A stretch of 64,000 nt of DNA from contig NZ_JAHCLU010000019.1 in the NCBI RefSeq assembly GCF_018448785.1, positions 1 through 64,000 on the forward strand, in the 5' to 3' direction. A program made the translations under genes and the position numbers. This stretch comes from Halomonas jincaotanensis. Lineage in GTDB: Bacteria; Pseudomonadota; Gammaproteobacteria; Pseudomonadales; Halomonadaceae. A model generated the notes under the pieces. The model ran no database searches, was not told the origin of the DNA, and was given only the letters and a program-made list of their open reading frames with translations. Of the stretch, positions 26,438-36,143 are shown piece by piece; the first letter of the stretch is position 1; every line of letters starts with the position of its first letter.

Positions 26438-28288
26438 TTACTTCTTGCTGGCGCGCTTGCGCTCGTTCTCGGTGAGGTGCTTCTTGCGCAGACGAATGTG
26501 ATACGGCGTGATCTCGACCAGTTCGTCGTCATCGAGAAACTCGATGGCTTGTTCCAGCGAGAACTTCACCGGCGGGGTCAACACGATGTTCTCGTCATTG
26601 CCCGTGGAGCGCATGTTGTCGAGTTTCTTGCCCTTGGTGGGGTTGACCACCATGTCGTTGGCGCGGTTGTTGATGCCGATCAGCATGCCTTCATAGACTT
26701 CGGTGGCATGGTCGATGATCAGCTTGCCGCGCTCCTGAAGGGCGAACAGCGCATAGGCCAGGGCCTTGCCGCCGACCATGGAGACCAGCACGCCGTTGCG
26801 ACGCTCGACCGCGGCGTCCGGTTTGAGCGGGCCATAGTGATCGAAGCGGCTGGTAAGAATGCCGGTGCCGGAGGTCAGAGTCAGGAACTGGCCGCGAAAG
26901 CCGATTAGCCCACGGGCGGGGATGATGAAGTCCAGGCGCACGCGGCCCTTGCCGTCGGGGTTCATGTTGGAGAGCTCGCCCTTGCGATAGCCGATCTCCT
27001 CCATGATGGCGCCCTGGTGCTGCTCTTCGCAGTCGATGATCACTTCCTCGTACGGCTCCTGCTTGACGCCGTCGATCTCGCGGATGATTACCTCGGGACG
27101 ACCCACGGCCAGCTCGAAACCTTCGCGACGCATACTTTCGATCAGCACCGAGAGGTGCAGCTCGCCGCGGCCGGAGACCTTGAACTTCTCCGGGGTTTCG
27201 CCTTGCTCGACACGCAGCGCGACGTTGTGGATCAGCTCCTGCTCCAGGCGCTCCTTGATGTTGCGGCTGGTGACGAACTTGCCGTCCTTGCCAGCGAACG
27301 GTGAGTCGTTGACCTGAAAGCTCATGGAAACGGTTGGTTCATCCACCGACAACGGCGGCAGCGCCTCGACGTTGTTGGTGTCGCAGAGGGTGTCGGAGAT
27401 CGCCAGGTTATCGATGCCGGTGATGCAGACGATATCGCCGGCGGTGGCCTCGTCGGTCTGCACGCGCTCCAGGCCCATGTGCGTCATCACTTGGCCGATC
27501 TTGCCCTTGCGGACATTGCCTTCCTTGCTGATGATGCTGACCTGCTGATTGGGCTTCACCGAGCCGCGGCTGATACGCCCCAGGCCGATGACGCCTACGT
27601 AGCTGGAGTAATCGAGGGCCGAGATCTGCATCTGGAAGGTGCCATCGAGCTCGACCTTGGGCGGCTCGACGATATCGACGATCGACTGGAACATGGGGGT
27701 CATGTCCTCGGCCAGTTCGTCGGGGTCGGGGCCGGCGACGCCGTTGAGCGCCGAGCAGTAGATGATCGGAAAGTCGAGCTGCTCGTCGGACGCGCCGAGA
27801 TTGTCGAAGAGATCGAAGATCTGGTCGATGACCCAGTCGGGGCGCGCGCCGGGACGGTCGATCTTGTTGACTACCACGATGGGCTTGAGGCCCTTGTCGA
27901 ACGCCTTCTGGGTGACGAAGCGCGTCTGCGGCATCGGGCCGTCGACGGCATCAACCAGCAGCAGCACGGAGTCGACCATCGACATGACTCGCTCGACCTC
28001 GCCACCGAAGTCGGCGTGTCCTGGCGTGTCGACGATGTTGATGTGGTAATACTCGCCGCTCGGGGCCTGCCAGCGTATCGCCGTGTTCTTGGCCAGGATG
28101 GTGATGCCACGTTCCTTTTCCTGGTCATTGGAGTCCATGATGCGCTCCTGCCCCTCGGCCTTGCGGTCCAGGGTGCCGGACTGGCTGAGGAGCTTGTCGA
28201 CCAGGGTGGTCTTGCCGTGGTCGACGTGGGCGATAATGGCGATATTCCTCAGCGCGTTGATATCGCTGAGGTTTTGAGCGTTACTCAT
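26438..28288 (-). CDS. typA: Translational GTPase TypA/BipA
   Basis: A 616-residue ribosome-binding GTPase. G1 AHVDHGKTT at residues 20-28, switch [19 protein letters not shown]4 [10 protein letters not shown], then the EF-G-like domains and the BipA-specific C-terminal domain ([46 protein letters not shown]). TypA helps 50S assembly and stress adaptation. Length matches the family. The minus-strand flank at 28289-28506 holds nothing else I recognise. Confidence 0.97.
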   Translation of the reverse strand: MSNAQNLSDINALRNIAIIAHVDHGKTTLVDKLLSQSGTLDRKAEGQERIMDSNDQEKERGITILAKNTAIRWQAPSGEYYHINIVDTPGHADFGGEVERVMSMVDSVLLLVDAVDGPMPQTRFVTQKAFDKGLKPIVVVNKIDRPGARPDWVIDQIFDLFDNLGASDEQLDFPIIYCSALNGVAGPDPDELAEDMTPMFQSIVDIVEPPKVELDGTFQMQISALDYSSYVGVIGLGRISRGSVKPNQQVSIISKEGNVRKGKIGQVMTHMGLERVQTDEATAGDIVCITGIDNLAISDTLCDTNNVEALPPLSVDEPTVSMSFQVNDSPFAGKDGKFVTSRNIKERLEQELIHNVALRVEQGETPEKFKVSGRGELHLSVLIESMRREGFELAVGRPEVIIREIDGVKQEPYEEVIIDCEEQHQGAIMEEIGYRKGELSNMNPDGKGRVRLDFIIPARGLIGFRGQFLTLTSGTGILTSRFDHYGPLKPDAAVERRNGVLVSMVGGKALAYALFALQERGKLIIDHATEVYEGMLIGINNRANDMVVNPTKGKKLDNMRSTGNDENIVLTPPVKFSLEQAIEFLDDDELVEITPYHIRLRKKHLTENERKRASKK

Positions 28289-28506
28289 TGACGATGTTCC
28301 GAATCATGTACGCAGTGCGTTACAGCAGGTGATGTGGCTGCCTGGCACGGTGCTGGTGAGAAGTGTGAGGATTGTACAGCCAAGCGCGGCAAGGCGCTAC
28401 GCTATCGGCGGGCGATATTCAAGCGGTGATGCGTAATTCGCCCGGTTATGCATGGCCAAGAATTGCCCACAACCATGCGGGTGACTACCTTAGGCGGCGG
28501 GACCAT

Positions 28507-29046
28507 TCAGCCGGGGTCGTTATCCACGCGAGCCTGGCAGGCGCGGAGCCGCTCGATCAGGTCGGGGAGGGCGTCGGCATCCAGCGACGGGTCGCAGCCG
28601 CCGATGCGGTCGAACCACACGCGCGAAACACACAGGGTGTCACTGAACGGATGAGAATGCAGTCGTCGCCACAGGCGTGCCAGACGACTTGAGGGTTGCC
28701 TTGTTATGACCACTGCATCGCGCTCATGATGCTCTATGCTTTCGATTGTCCGGATGAGCCAGTCTGCGGTCAAAGTGGTGCTCTGTACCGGGAAGAGCAG
28801 CACTTCTCCTTGGCTGTGCGTTACGGCCAGGTTGAGGCGATCGCCGAGTGGCGTGCCTTCGGCGTGAATCAGTATCGCCCTATGATGTTTTGTCAGAACC
28901 GCCAGACGGCGATCCCCGGTGTCATCTACCACCAGTAACTCGAGACGATTGTCGAGACGCTGCAAGATTTCCTTCAATGCCGCCAGCCGTTGCGGAATTC
29001 CCGCGCCGGAGGAACGTGCATCGAGAAAAATGCTGCAGATGAACAT
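28507..29046 (-). CDS. Glycosyltransferase-2-like protein
   Basis: A 179-residue protein with a GT2-type start: ICSIFLDARSSG, then LELLVVDDTGDRR (the DD/DxD-like nucleotide-sugar strand) and GDRLNLAVTHSQGEVLLFP. A later segment SRVWFDRIGGCDPSL matches the region after the catalytic site of small GT2 proteins (TIGR04283 type). It is slightly shorter than typical members (about 200-230). Function and acceptor unknown. It is divergent from glnA. Confidence 0.65.
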   Translation of the reverse strand: MFICSIFLDARSSGAGIPQRLAALKEILQRLDNRLELLVVDDTGDRRLAVLTKHHRAILIHAEGTPLGDRLNLAVTHSQGEVLLFPVQSTTLTADWLIRTIESIEHHERDAVVITRQPSSRLARLWRRLHSHPFSDTLCVSRVWFDRIGGCDPSLDADALPDLIERLRACQARVDNDPG

Positions 29047-29269
29047 GTACGAGAGGGCTCCGCTAGGTCGGTCAGCATGCCGAGACGCTGGGGACGAAAT
29101 TGGTGAGCTAGTCGACCGGCGCTTTAATGTAATAAAGAGTATCTATTAGTTGTCAATTGTTTCAATAAGCTCTTGGATTGATTTTCCTGACAAATGGCAA
29201 GGGGAGGTATCCCTAGATCATGATGAGCCAGGCCATCATGATGGTGACACGCTAGATGCCAACTGGTTC

Positions 29270-29286
29270 TGCGCAAATTTAGTGCA
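29270..29286 (+). promoter_or_regulatory. NtrC-like binding site 1 upstream of glnA
   Basis: TGCGCAAATTTAGTGCA matches the NtrC palindrome TGCACC-N5-GGTGCA at most positions. Its centre is 31 bp (about three helical turns) from the second site, as in the classic glnA enhancer. Confidence 0.7.
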
Positions 29287-29300
29287 TTGAGGTGTTTAAC

Positions 29301-29317
29301 TGCACCAAATAAGTGCA
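29301..29317 (+). promoter_or_regulatory. NtrC-like binding site 2 upstream of glnA
   Basis: TGCACCAAATAAGTGCA is a near-perfect NtrC site, about 140 bp upstream of the sigma-54 promoter. NtrC phosphorylated under nitrogen limitation would bind here and loop to the promoter. Confidence 0.8.
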
Positions 29318-29447
29318 ATCAGGCAGTTTAACTCTATACTCAACGTTTGTGAGCCCTACTAAACCCTATGCTTCCTGAAATGCCTCGTCTGGAAAGTGCA
29401 TTATATTCAACATATTAAAAGCATTTCACGCTATGCTGGTGCAGAGT

Positions 29448-29463
29448 TGGCATGTTGCCTGCA
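29448..29463 (+). promoter_or_regulatory. Sigma-54 promoter of glnA
   Basis: TGGCATGTTGCCTGCA has the -24 GG and -12 GC elements at the required spacing (consensus TGGCAC-N5-TTGCA). Start of transcription is expected near 29474-29476, about 140 bases before the glnA ATG. Confidence 0.8.
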
Positions 29464-29613
29464 TTATTCTGGACAATGCCATGCACATTCATGGCGACCG
29501 TGGGCAGCAGGTCTGCGGCATGCTACAAAAGACAGCCGATATCATCGGCTCCCATTAATCATCCCGTCGGTCGACCCGTCGTCGATCGAGCCAAGCTCAC
29601 TGTGGAGGACTTC

Positions 29614-31020
29614 ATGTCTGCCAAGACTCTTGCCCTGATTGAAGAACACGACATCAAATGGGTTGACCTGCGCTTTACCGATACCCGCGGCAAGGAGCAG
29701 CACGTCACGATTCCTGCCCGCGATGTCGACGAGGAATTTTTCGAGAACGGCCAGATGTTCGATGGTTCTTCCATCAATGGCTGGAAGGGCATCAACGAGT
29801 CGGACATGATCCTGCGTCCGGAAGATGGCACCGCCTTCCTCGACCCCTTCACCGAAGACGCGACCCTGGTCTTGCGCTGCGACATCATCGAGCCGGCCAC
29901 CATGCAGGGCTACGAGCGTGACCCGCGCTCGATCGCCAAGCGTGCCGAGGCGTATCTGCAGTCCACCGGCCTGGGCGACACCGCCTTCTTCGGCCCTGAG
30001 CCCGAGTTCTTCATCTTTGATGAAGTGCACTGGAAGGCCGACATCGAAGGCGCCATGTACAAGATCACCTCCGAAGAGGGTGCCTGGTCAACCGATCGTC
30101 AGGTCGAAGGCGGCAACCTGGGCCACCGTCCACGGGTGAAAGGCGGCTACTTCCCGGTGCCTCCGGTCGATAGCTTCCACGACATCCGTGGCGCCATGTG
30201 TAACACCCTGGAGGCCATCGGTCAGAGCGTCGAGGTGCATCATCACGAGGTCTCCAACGCTGGCCAGAACGAAATCGGTGTAAAGTTCAACACTCTGGTC
30301 AAGAAGGCCGACGAAGTTCAGGAAATGAAGTACGTGATCCACAATGTGGCCCACGCCTATGGCAAGACCGCTACCTTCATGCCCAAGCCGCTGGTCGGCG
30401 ACAATGGTTCGGGCATGCACGTCCACCAGTCGTTCTGGAAGGATGGCACCAACCAGTTCGCCGGTGACGAGTACGCGGGCTTGTCCGAAATGGCGCTCTA
30501 CTACATCGGCGGCGTCATCAAGCACGCGCGCGCCCTGAACGCCTTCACCAACGCCTCGACTAACTCTTACAAGCGTTTGGTACCCGGCTTCGAAGCGCCG
30601 GTGATGTTGGCTTACAGCGCCCGCAATCGCTCAGCGTCGATCCGTATTCCCTACACCGCGAGCCCCAAGGGCAAGCGTGTCGAGCTTCGTTTCCCGGACC
30701 CGACCGCCAACCCCTACCTGTGCTTCGGTGCGATGCTGATGGCCGGCATCGACGGCATCAAGAACAAGATCCATCCCGGCGATGCCATGGACAAGAACCT
30801 CTACGATCTGCCGCCGGAAGAGGGCAAGTCCGTGCCAACCGTAGCCGAAAGCTTCGATCAGGCTCTGGCGGCACTTGACGCCGATCGCGCCTTCCTGACA
30901 GAAGGGGGTGTGTTCACCGACGACATGATCGACGCTTACATCGAGCTCAAGATGGAAGACGTGGAGCGTATCCGTATGACCACGCATCCGATCGAGTTCG
31001 ACATGTACTACAGCTGCTGA
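29614..31020 (+). CDS. glnA: Glutamine synthetase, type I
   Basis: A 468-residue GSI subunit that makes glutamine from glutamate, ammonia and ATP; the enzyme is a dodecamer. Visible motifs: [17 protein letters not shown] (latch/ATP region), [11 protein letters not shown] and the [12 protein letters not shown] metal/substrate site, and [20 protein letters not shown]. Tyr397 in NLYDLPPEE is the adenylylation site, so activity should be controlled by GlnE. ATG 29614 has a GGAGG site; the frame to 29452 would include the promoter. First gene of the glnA - DUF4124 - ntrB - ntrC locus. Confidence 0.98.
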   Translation: MSAKTLALIEEHDIKWVDLRFTDTRGKEQHVTIPARDVDEEFFENGQMFDGSSINGWKGINESDMILRPEDGTAFLDPFTEDATLVLRCDIIEPATMQGYERDPRSIAKRAEAYLQSTGLGDTAFFGPEPEFFIFDEVHWKADIEGAMYKITSEEGAWSTDRQVEGGNLGHRPRVKGGYFPVPPVDSFHDIRGAMCNTLEAIGQSVEVHHHEVSNAGQNEIGVKFNTLVKKADEVQEMKYVIHNVAHAYGKTATFMPKPLVGDNGSGMHVHQSFWKDGTNQFAGDEYAGLSEMALYYIGGVIKHARALNAFTNASTNSYKRLVPGFEAPVMLAYSARNRSASIRIPYTASPKGKRVELRFPDPTANPYLCFGAMLMAGIDGIKNKIHPGDAMDKNLYDLPPEEGKSVPTVAESFDQALAALDADRAFLTEGGVFTDDMIDAYIELKMEDVERIRMTTHPIEFDMYYSC

Positions 31021-31086
31021 TCACATGACTGCCTGCCGAGTCGGCTCTTAGCGGGGCCGGCCGAGAGTGAGAGGCGTGTCGTTATG

Positions 31087-31121
31087 AAAAAGGGGTTCCG
31101 CCATGGCGGAACCCCTTTCTT
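31087..31121 (+). terminator. Terminator after glnA
   Basis: A fully palindromic stem, AAAGGGGTTCCGCC pairing with its complement around ATGG, flanked by A and T runs (ending TTTCTTT). It should separate glnA from the genes downstream. Confidence 0.9.
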
Positions 31122-31205
31122 TGGGTCAGTATCCTATCCAGTAGTGACGAATTTTGCAGATCGCTGGCGTCATCGAGGGCGGCGGTGACAGTTCAGGAGA
31201 GAGAA

Positions 31206-31790
31206 ATGTACAAGGCAGTCGCGACGCTGGCGCTGGGACTCTCGGTAAGCCTTGTTGTCCATGCCCAGACCATTTATCGCAGCACCGACGCTCAAGGCAA
31301 TGTGGTCTTCACCGACAATCCGGAGCGTGGCGGTGAAGAGGTCGACCTCGAGCCGCTTACCGTCGTGCCCTCAACGGGAGAGGTGCGCGATGAGGAGACC
31401 GTGATACGGGTCGAGAGCGGCGGCACGAGTGCCTCCCGGGATGGTCCCGGCGAGCCCTTCATGCCCTACGACAGCTTCCGGATCGCCTCGCCCGGCAATG
31501 AGGAAACGCTTCCCAGCGGGGCCGCTGGCAACCTGGAAGTGGCACTGGGGATCGAACCCCGGCTGCGCGAGGATCATCGCGTACGTCTGCTGGTGGATGG
31601 CCGCGTCAGCCAGTCGGCGATGCATACCGAGGCGTTCCTGCTCACTGACCTGGCGCGCGGAGAGCATGTCCTGCAGGCCGAGCTGATCGATGGCAGCGGC
31701 GAGGTTCGGCATCGTACCTCCCCCGTGACGCTGTACGTCCAGCGCGCCAGCGTTAATTTGCCCCAGAACCCCAACAACCCCGCCAATTAG
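31206..31790 (+). CDS. DUF4124 domain exported protein, possibly truncated
   Basis: A 194-residue periplasmic protein. Signal peptide MYKAVATLALGLSVSLVVHA, then the DUF4124 signature QTIYRSTDAQGNVVFTDNP (residues 21-39) and a C-terminal beta-domain with RVRLLVDGRVS and VTLYVQRASVNLP. DUF4124 proteins commonly lie between glnA and ntrB in gammaproteobacteria; function unknown. ATG 31206 has a GGAG site. The frame ends at a TAG (31788-31790), after which the same frame stays open for 81 more protein-like codons, so the gene may be shortened by an amber mutation. Confidence 0.85.
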   Translation: MYKAVATLALGLSVSLVVHAQTIYRSTDAQGNVVFTDNPERGGEEVDLEPLTVVPSTGEVRDEETVIRVESGGTSASRDGPGEPFMPYDSFRIASPGNEETLPSGAAGNLEVALGIEPRLREDHRVRLLVDGRVSQSAMHTEAFLLTDLARGEHVLQAELIDGSGEVRHRTSPVTLYVQRASVNLPQNPNNPAN

Positions 31791-32036
31791 CTGCCCCTTC
31801 GCCGGGCGCCTCGGCCGCTGTGTCCGGACGGCAGTCTCAGGCCTTGTCGCGAGCCAGCGAGCCGCGGCGACGGTCATTTTGATGCCTTCGATCATGCCGA
31901 CAGGGTGAGCGAGGGCAGTGCCCTCGACTATCGCCCCGGCGACCAGCTTCGTCGTCAAGAGACAAGGCGCGCCGCCGAGCGTGAACAGCGGCGTGACCGC
32001 CGATGGGACAAGGAGCATTTCCTTCGGGATCGCTGA
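31791..32036 (+). pseudogene. Possible cut-off C-terminal part of the DUF4124 gene
   Basis: In the same phase as the DUF4124 gene, directly after its TAG, 81 codons run to TGA at 32034. The latter half reads GDGHFDAFDHADRVSE, then SALDYRPGDQLRRQE and RRDRRWDKEHFLRDR, a charged protein-like tail with no start codon of its own. The first 15-20 codons look less convincing, so a frameshift may also be involved. Open frames are common in GC-rich DNA, so this is a hypothesis. Confidence 0.45.
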
Positions 32037-32106
32037 GTCGCCGACAAGGGCAAATCGGTGCGTTCTTCACGGGGCGCGCCATTTCACCGTGCGTTGGAAA
32101 TGTCGG

Positions 32107-32123
32107 TGCACTATCTTGGTGCG
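32107..32123 (+). promoter_or_regulatory. NtrC-like site upstream of ntrB
   Basis: TGCACTATCTTGGTGCG fits TGCACC-N5-GGTGCA in 15 of 17 positions by eye. It lies 165 bp before ntrB, where NtrC autoregulates ntrBC in enteric bacteria. I see no good sigma-54 promoter after it, so repression of a sigma-70 promoter is more likely. Confidence 0.6.
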
Positions 32124-32287
32124 TTAAATCGGTGCAGGGTGGCACTGTGATGACGCCAAGCCGTGATTTACGCGACTGGCCTGCTTCTTGCAAATCTCTT
32201 GGGCAGGTAGGCGGTGAGACGGCGAGATAACGTTGTCTCAGAGAGTTTTCGGCAGCATGGGATCTTGCCAAGACACGAGAGGGCCCG

Positions 32288-33331
32288 ATGTACCAACGCT
32301 TGATGGAACATCTCACCATCGCGGTTCTGCTGCTAGACGCACAGCTGCGCGTTCATTGGATGAATCCCGCTGCCGAAGCCCTGCTGGCGCTGAGCCTGAG
32401 CCGAGTAAAAGGCCTCTCGCTGACGGCGCTGCTCGGCCAGGAACATATCGGGGAGGTCTTGAAGAAGGCACGCGATGCCTACCATCCGTTTACCCAGCGC
32501 GAGGCGCGGCTGACATTGGCCACCGGTGAGGTGCTCACCGTGGATTACACTGTCTCACCACTCTCTGAAGATGAATTGCTGCTGGAGATCGAGCCGCGCG
32601 ACAGGTTGTTGCGCATCTCTCGTGAGGAGGCGCTGCACAGCCGTCAGGAAACCATCAAGGTTCTGGCACGTGGCTTGGCCCACGAAGTCAAGAACCCGCT
32701 GGGCGGTATCCGTGGCGCGGCCCAGCTACTGGAGCGCGATCTCGACGATCCGAGCCTCAGGGAGTTCACGCGAATCATCATTGAGGAAGTCGACCGGCTG
32801 CGCGATCTGGTTGACTCGATGCTGGGGCCCAATCGGATGTCCCGTCATGAGGCACTGAGCATTCACAAGGTGCTGGAGCGCGTGCGTTCGCTGCTGATCG
32901 TCGAGCAGCCCCGTGTACATATCGAACGTGACTACGACCCCAGCCTGCCCGATCTTGCCGGGGACGAGGCGCAGATGATCCAGGCGGTGCTCAACGTGGC
33001 GCGCAACGCCGTGGAGGCAATGACCGAGGCTGGCACCGATCAGCCTCGGCTGATACTGCGGACACGCGCCCGGCGTCAGTTCACCCTGGGCGCCGAACGC
33101 CACCGGCTCGTCTGTGAAGTGGGCATGATCGATAACGGCCCAGGTATCCCCTCGTCACTGCGCGATACGCTCTTCTACCCCATGGTGTCGGGCCGCGCAG
33201 AGGGCAGTGGGCTGGGCCTTTCCATCGCCCAGTCGATCCTGCATCAACACCACGGGCTGATCGAATGCGAGTCCGCCCCCGGCCATACCGAATTCCGCTT
33301 GCTGATTCCGCTGGAGAATCGCCATGACTGA
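32288..33331 (+). CDS. ntrB: Nitrogen sensor histidine kinase NtrB (GlnL)
   Basis: A 347-residue cytoplasmic kinase without membrane segments. Residues 1-110 form a PAS domain (LLDAQLRVHWMNPAAEALL), His132 in RGLAHEVKNPLGG is the phosphorylated H-box, and the ATPase part shows NVARNAVEAM (N box), MIDNGPGIPSSL (G1) and GRAEGSGLGLSIA (G2). It phosphorylates or dephosphorylates NtrC in response to GlnB. It overlaps ntrC by 8 bp. Confidence 0.96.
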   Translation: MYQRLMEHLTIAVLLLDAQLRVHWMNPAAEALLALSLSRVKGLSLTALLGQEHIGEVLKKARDAYHPFTQREARLTLATGEVLTVDYTVSPLSEDELLLEIEPRDRLLRISREEALHSRQETIKVLARGLAHEVKNPLGGIRGAAQLLERDLDDPSLREFTRIIIEEVDRLRDLVDSMLGPNRMSRHEALSIHKVLERVRSLLIVEQPRVHIERDYDPSLPDLAGDEAQMIQAVLNVARNAVEAMTEAGTDQPRLILRTRARRQFTLGAERHRLVCEVGMIDNGPGIPSSLRDTLFYPMVSGRAEGSGLGLSIAQSILHQHHGLIECESAPGHTEFRLLIPLENRHD

Positions 33332-34736
33332 TAACGCCCGCGTGATGGTCGTCGACGATGACCGCGCTATTCGCTGGGTGCTCGAACGGGCCCTGGCGCA
33401 ACCCGACCTGGAGGTTGAGTGCATCGAACGCGCTGACACCGTGCTGGGTCGTCTGCTCGACGATCCGCCCGATGTGCTGGTTACCGATATCCGTATGCCG
33501 GGAATCGATGGCCTGGACCTGATGGCCCGGGTGCGCGAGGCGCATCCCGACCTGCCGGTGATCGTGATGACCGCGCACTCGGATCTCGACAGCGCCGTGG
33601 CCTCCTACCAGGGCGGTGCCTTCGAATACCTGCCCAAGCCCTTCGATGTCGACGAAGCGCTGGCGCTGGTACGTCGCGCGGTGGCTCACGCCCGCGAACG
33701 CAAACGCCCGGTCACCGTGCCCGAGGGCTTGGATGCCGAGATCATCGGCGAAGCGCCGGCCATGCAGGAAGTCTTTCGCGCTATCGGCAGGCTATCGCAC
33801 TCGCATATCACGGTGATGATCAATGGCGAATCGGGGACCGGCAAGGAGCGGGTCGCTCGCGCCCTGCATCAGCACAGCCCGCGGACCGGCAAGCCGTTCA
33901 TCGCCCTGAACATGGCAGCGATCCCCCGCGACCTGATCGAGTCGGAGCTGTTCGGTCACGAGAAGGGCGCCTTCACCGGCGCGACCTCGCAGCGGCTGGG
34001 CCGCTTCGAGCAGTCTAACGGCGGCACCCTGTTTCTGGACGAGATTGGTGACATGCCGGCTGAAACCCAGACCCGGCTGCTGCGGGTGTTGGCAGACGGT
34101 GAGTTTTATCGTGTCGGGGGGCATACCCCGGTGCGGGTCGATGTGCGCATTATCGCGGCGACCCACCAGAATCTCGAGATCCTGGTGGACGACGGTCGCT
34201 TCCGCGAGGATCTCTTCCACCGCCTGAATGTCATTCGCGTCCATCTGCCGAAGCTCGCCGAGCGCCGCGAAGACATCCCGAGGCTGGCACGGCATTTTCT
34301 GGCCGAGGCGGCCAAGGAGCTCTCCACCGACGGGAAGGTGCTGACCGCCGAGGCCGAGACGCATCTCACCCAGCAGCCCTGGCCCGGCAACGTGCGTCAG
34401 CTCGAGAATACCTGTCGCTGGTTGACCGTAATGGCCTCGGGGCGCGAAGTGCTGGTCGAGGATCTACCCCCGGAGCTGCGCAACAGCGATGGCGCTGAAG
34501 CCGCCAATGGCGACTGGCGCAGCGCCTTCCGCGATTGGGCCGATCGGGCGCTGGCCGCCGGCCATACGCATCTGCTTGAGCAGGCGGTTCCCGATTTCGA
34601 ACGCATTCTCGTCGAAACCGCCCTCAAGCATACCGGCGGGCGCAAGGGCGAAGCCGCCGAGCTGCTTGGCTGGGGCAGGAACACCCTTACCCGCAAGCTC
34701 AAGACCCTGCTGCCGGCGCTGGCGGACGGCGACTGA
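33324..34736 (+). CDS. ntrC: Nitrogen response regulator NtrC (GlnG)
   Basis: A 470-residue sigma-54 activator. Receiver domain at 1-120 with DDD at 11-13, phospho-Asp55 in VTDIRMPG and Lys in LPKPFD; AAA+ domain with Walker [15 protein letters not shown] loop for sigma-54 contact and Walker [13 protein letters not shown]; a C-terminal Fis-type helix-turn-helix ([21 protein letters not shown]). It should act on the sites before glnA and probably those before ntrB. Confidence 0.97.
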   Translation: MTDNARVMVVDDDRAIRWVLERALAQPDLEVECIERADTVLGRLLDDPPDVLVTDIRMPGIDGLDLMARVREAHPDLPVIVMTAHSDLDSAVASYQGGAFEYLPKPFDVDEALALVRRAVAHARERKRPVTVPEGLDAEIIGEAPAMQEVFRAIGRLSHSHITVMINGESGTGKERVARALHQHSPRTGKPFIALNMAAIPRDLIESELFGHEKGAFTGATSQRLGRFEQSNGGTLFLDEIGDMPAETQTRLLRVLADGEFYRVGGHTPVRVDVRIIAATHQNLEILVDDGRFREDLFHRLNVIRVHLPKLAERREDIPRLARHFLAEAAKELSTDGKVLTAEAETHLTQQPWPGNVRQLENTCRWLTVMASGREVLVEDLPPELRNSDGAEAANGDWRSAFRDWADRALAAGHTHLLEQAVPDFERILVETALKHTGGRKGEAAELLGWGRNTLTRKLKTLLPALADGD

Positions 34737-34796
34737 GTCATCGGGCTGGGCGCCGACGATGTGTGCTGCCAGAATGGGCTCTCAAGGAGTTTACCC

Positions 34797-36143
34797 ATGA
34801 CGCAGATGAGCTGGGAGCGGCTGCTCGACACGGGCCGACTGCACGACACACGCGACACGCCGCCCACCAGCGGTCGCGACGAGATCGGCCGCAGCCCTTT
34901 CCACAAGGACCACGACCGGATCGTCTTCGCCGGTTCTTTCCGGCGCCTGGGGCGCAAGACCCAGGTGCACCCGCTGACCGACAACGATCATATCCACACC
35001 CGCCTGACCCATTCGCTGGAGGTCGGGTGCGTGGGCCGCTCGCTGGGCATGATCGTCGGCGAGCGCCTGCATGCGCGACTGCCCGCCTGGATCACCCCGG
35101 CGGATCTTGGCGTCATCGTCCAGGCCGCCTGCCTGGGGCACGACATCGGCAACCCGCCCTTCGGCCATGCCGGCGAGTACGCCATCCGCGACTGGTTCTC
35201 GAGCGCCGGTGGCAACGGCAGCGGGCTGCTGGACGGCTTGTCCGCGTTGGAGCGCGAGGACCTGCTGACCTACGAGGGCAACGCCCAGGGCTTTCGCATC
35301 GTCACCCAGATCGAGTACAACCAGTTTCGCGGCGGCATGCGCCTGACCACGGCGACGCTCGGCACCCTGCTCAAGTACCCCTGGACCGTGGAACACGGCG
35401 GGTCAGCCGGCAAGTTCGGCTGCTACCAGAGCGAGCGCGCTTTATTGTCGGAGGTCGCCGAGCGGCTGGGGCTGCTGCCCAGAGGCGAGGGACGCTGGTG
35501 TCGCCACCCGCTGGCCTGGCTGGTCGAGGCGGCGGACGACATCTGTTATGCCCTGCTCGATCTCGAAGACGGCCTGGAGATGGGCATCCTGCGCTTCGAT
35601 GAAGTGGCCGAGGTGCTGATTCAGATCGCCGGCGGCGTGCCGGCGGATTACGATGAGATGCAGCGTAGCGGTGTCTCGCAGCGACGGCGTATCGCCGCCC
35701 TGCGCGGGGCCGCCATGGAGCGGGCGGTGAACGACGTCGGGGCGGTCTTCGTCCAGCACGAAAGCGAGTTGCGCAGCGGCGCGCTCAGTCAGGACCTGCT
35801 CGATCTCTGCCATCCGGACCTGGGCTGGGGGGTGAGTGCCGCCAAGCAGCTGGCCCGCGAGCGCATCTTCCAGAACGAGCGCAAGGCCAAGCTGGAGATC
35901 GGCGCCTACACCACGCTGGGCATCCTGCTCGAGGCGTTCATCGGGGCGGCCCACGAGCTTCATTACACGGGACGTTCCACCTTCAAGCATCAGCGCGTAC
36001 TGGCACTGATCGGCGAGAACACCCCGCGCCCCTCCTGGAGCCTCTACGACAGCTACCGACGCATGCTCGACTTCATCGGTGGCATGACGGATCACTACGC
36101 GGTCGACCTCGCCCAGGAGATGGGCGGTCGGTTGCGGGGATGA
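34797..36143 (+). CDS. dgt: Deoxyguanosinetriphosphate triphosphohydrolase
   Basis: A 449-residue HD-domain enzyme that splits dGTP into deoxyguanosine and triphosphate, affecting dNTP pools. Metal ligands lie in HTRLTHSLEV (His72) and CLGHDIGNPPFGHAGE; NAQGFRIVTQ and EAADDICYALLDLEDG are family motifs. The ATG at 34797 has an AAGGAG site; the longer frame begins in ntrC downstream flank. Its stop overlaps the next start (ATGA), linking it to the RNase gene. Dgt homologues can act in phage defence, but this looks like the housekeeping form. Confidence 0.93.
   Translation: MTQMSWERLLDTGRLHDTRDTPPTSGRDEIGRSPFHKDHDRIVFAGSFRRLGRKTQVHPLTDNDHIHTRLTHSLEVGCVGRSLGMIVGERLHARLPAWITPADLGVIVQAACLGHDIGNPPFGHAGEYAIRDWFSSAGGNGSGLLDGLSALEREDLLTYEGNAQGFRIVTQIEYNQFRGGMRLTTATLGTLLKYPWTVEHGGSAGKFGCYQSERALLSEVAERLGLLPRGEGRWCRHPLAWLVEAADDICYALLDLEDGLEMGILRFDEVAEVLIQIAGGVPADYDEMQRSGVSQRRRIAALRGAAMERAVNDVGAVFVQHESELRSGALSQDLLDLCHPDLGWGVSAAKQLARERIFQNERKAKLEIGAYTTLGILLEAFIGAAHELHYTGRSTFKHQRVLALIGENTPRPSWSLYDSYRRMLDFIGGMTDHYAVDLAQEMGGRLRG

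Noticed and set aside
31371..32018. 215-residue minus-strand frame over the DUF4124 gene
   Set aside because: It is antisense to a gene with a signal peptide and known domain; no family match or ribosome site.
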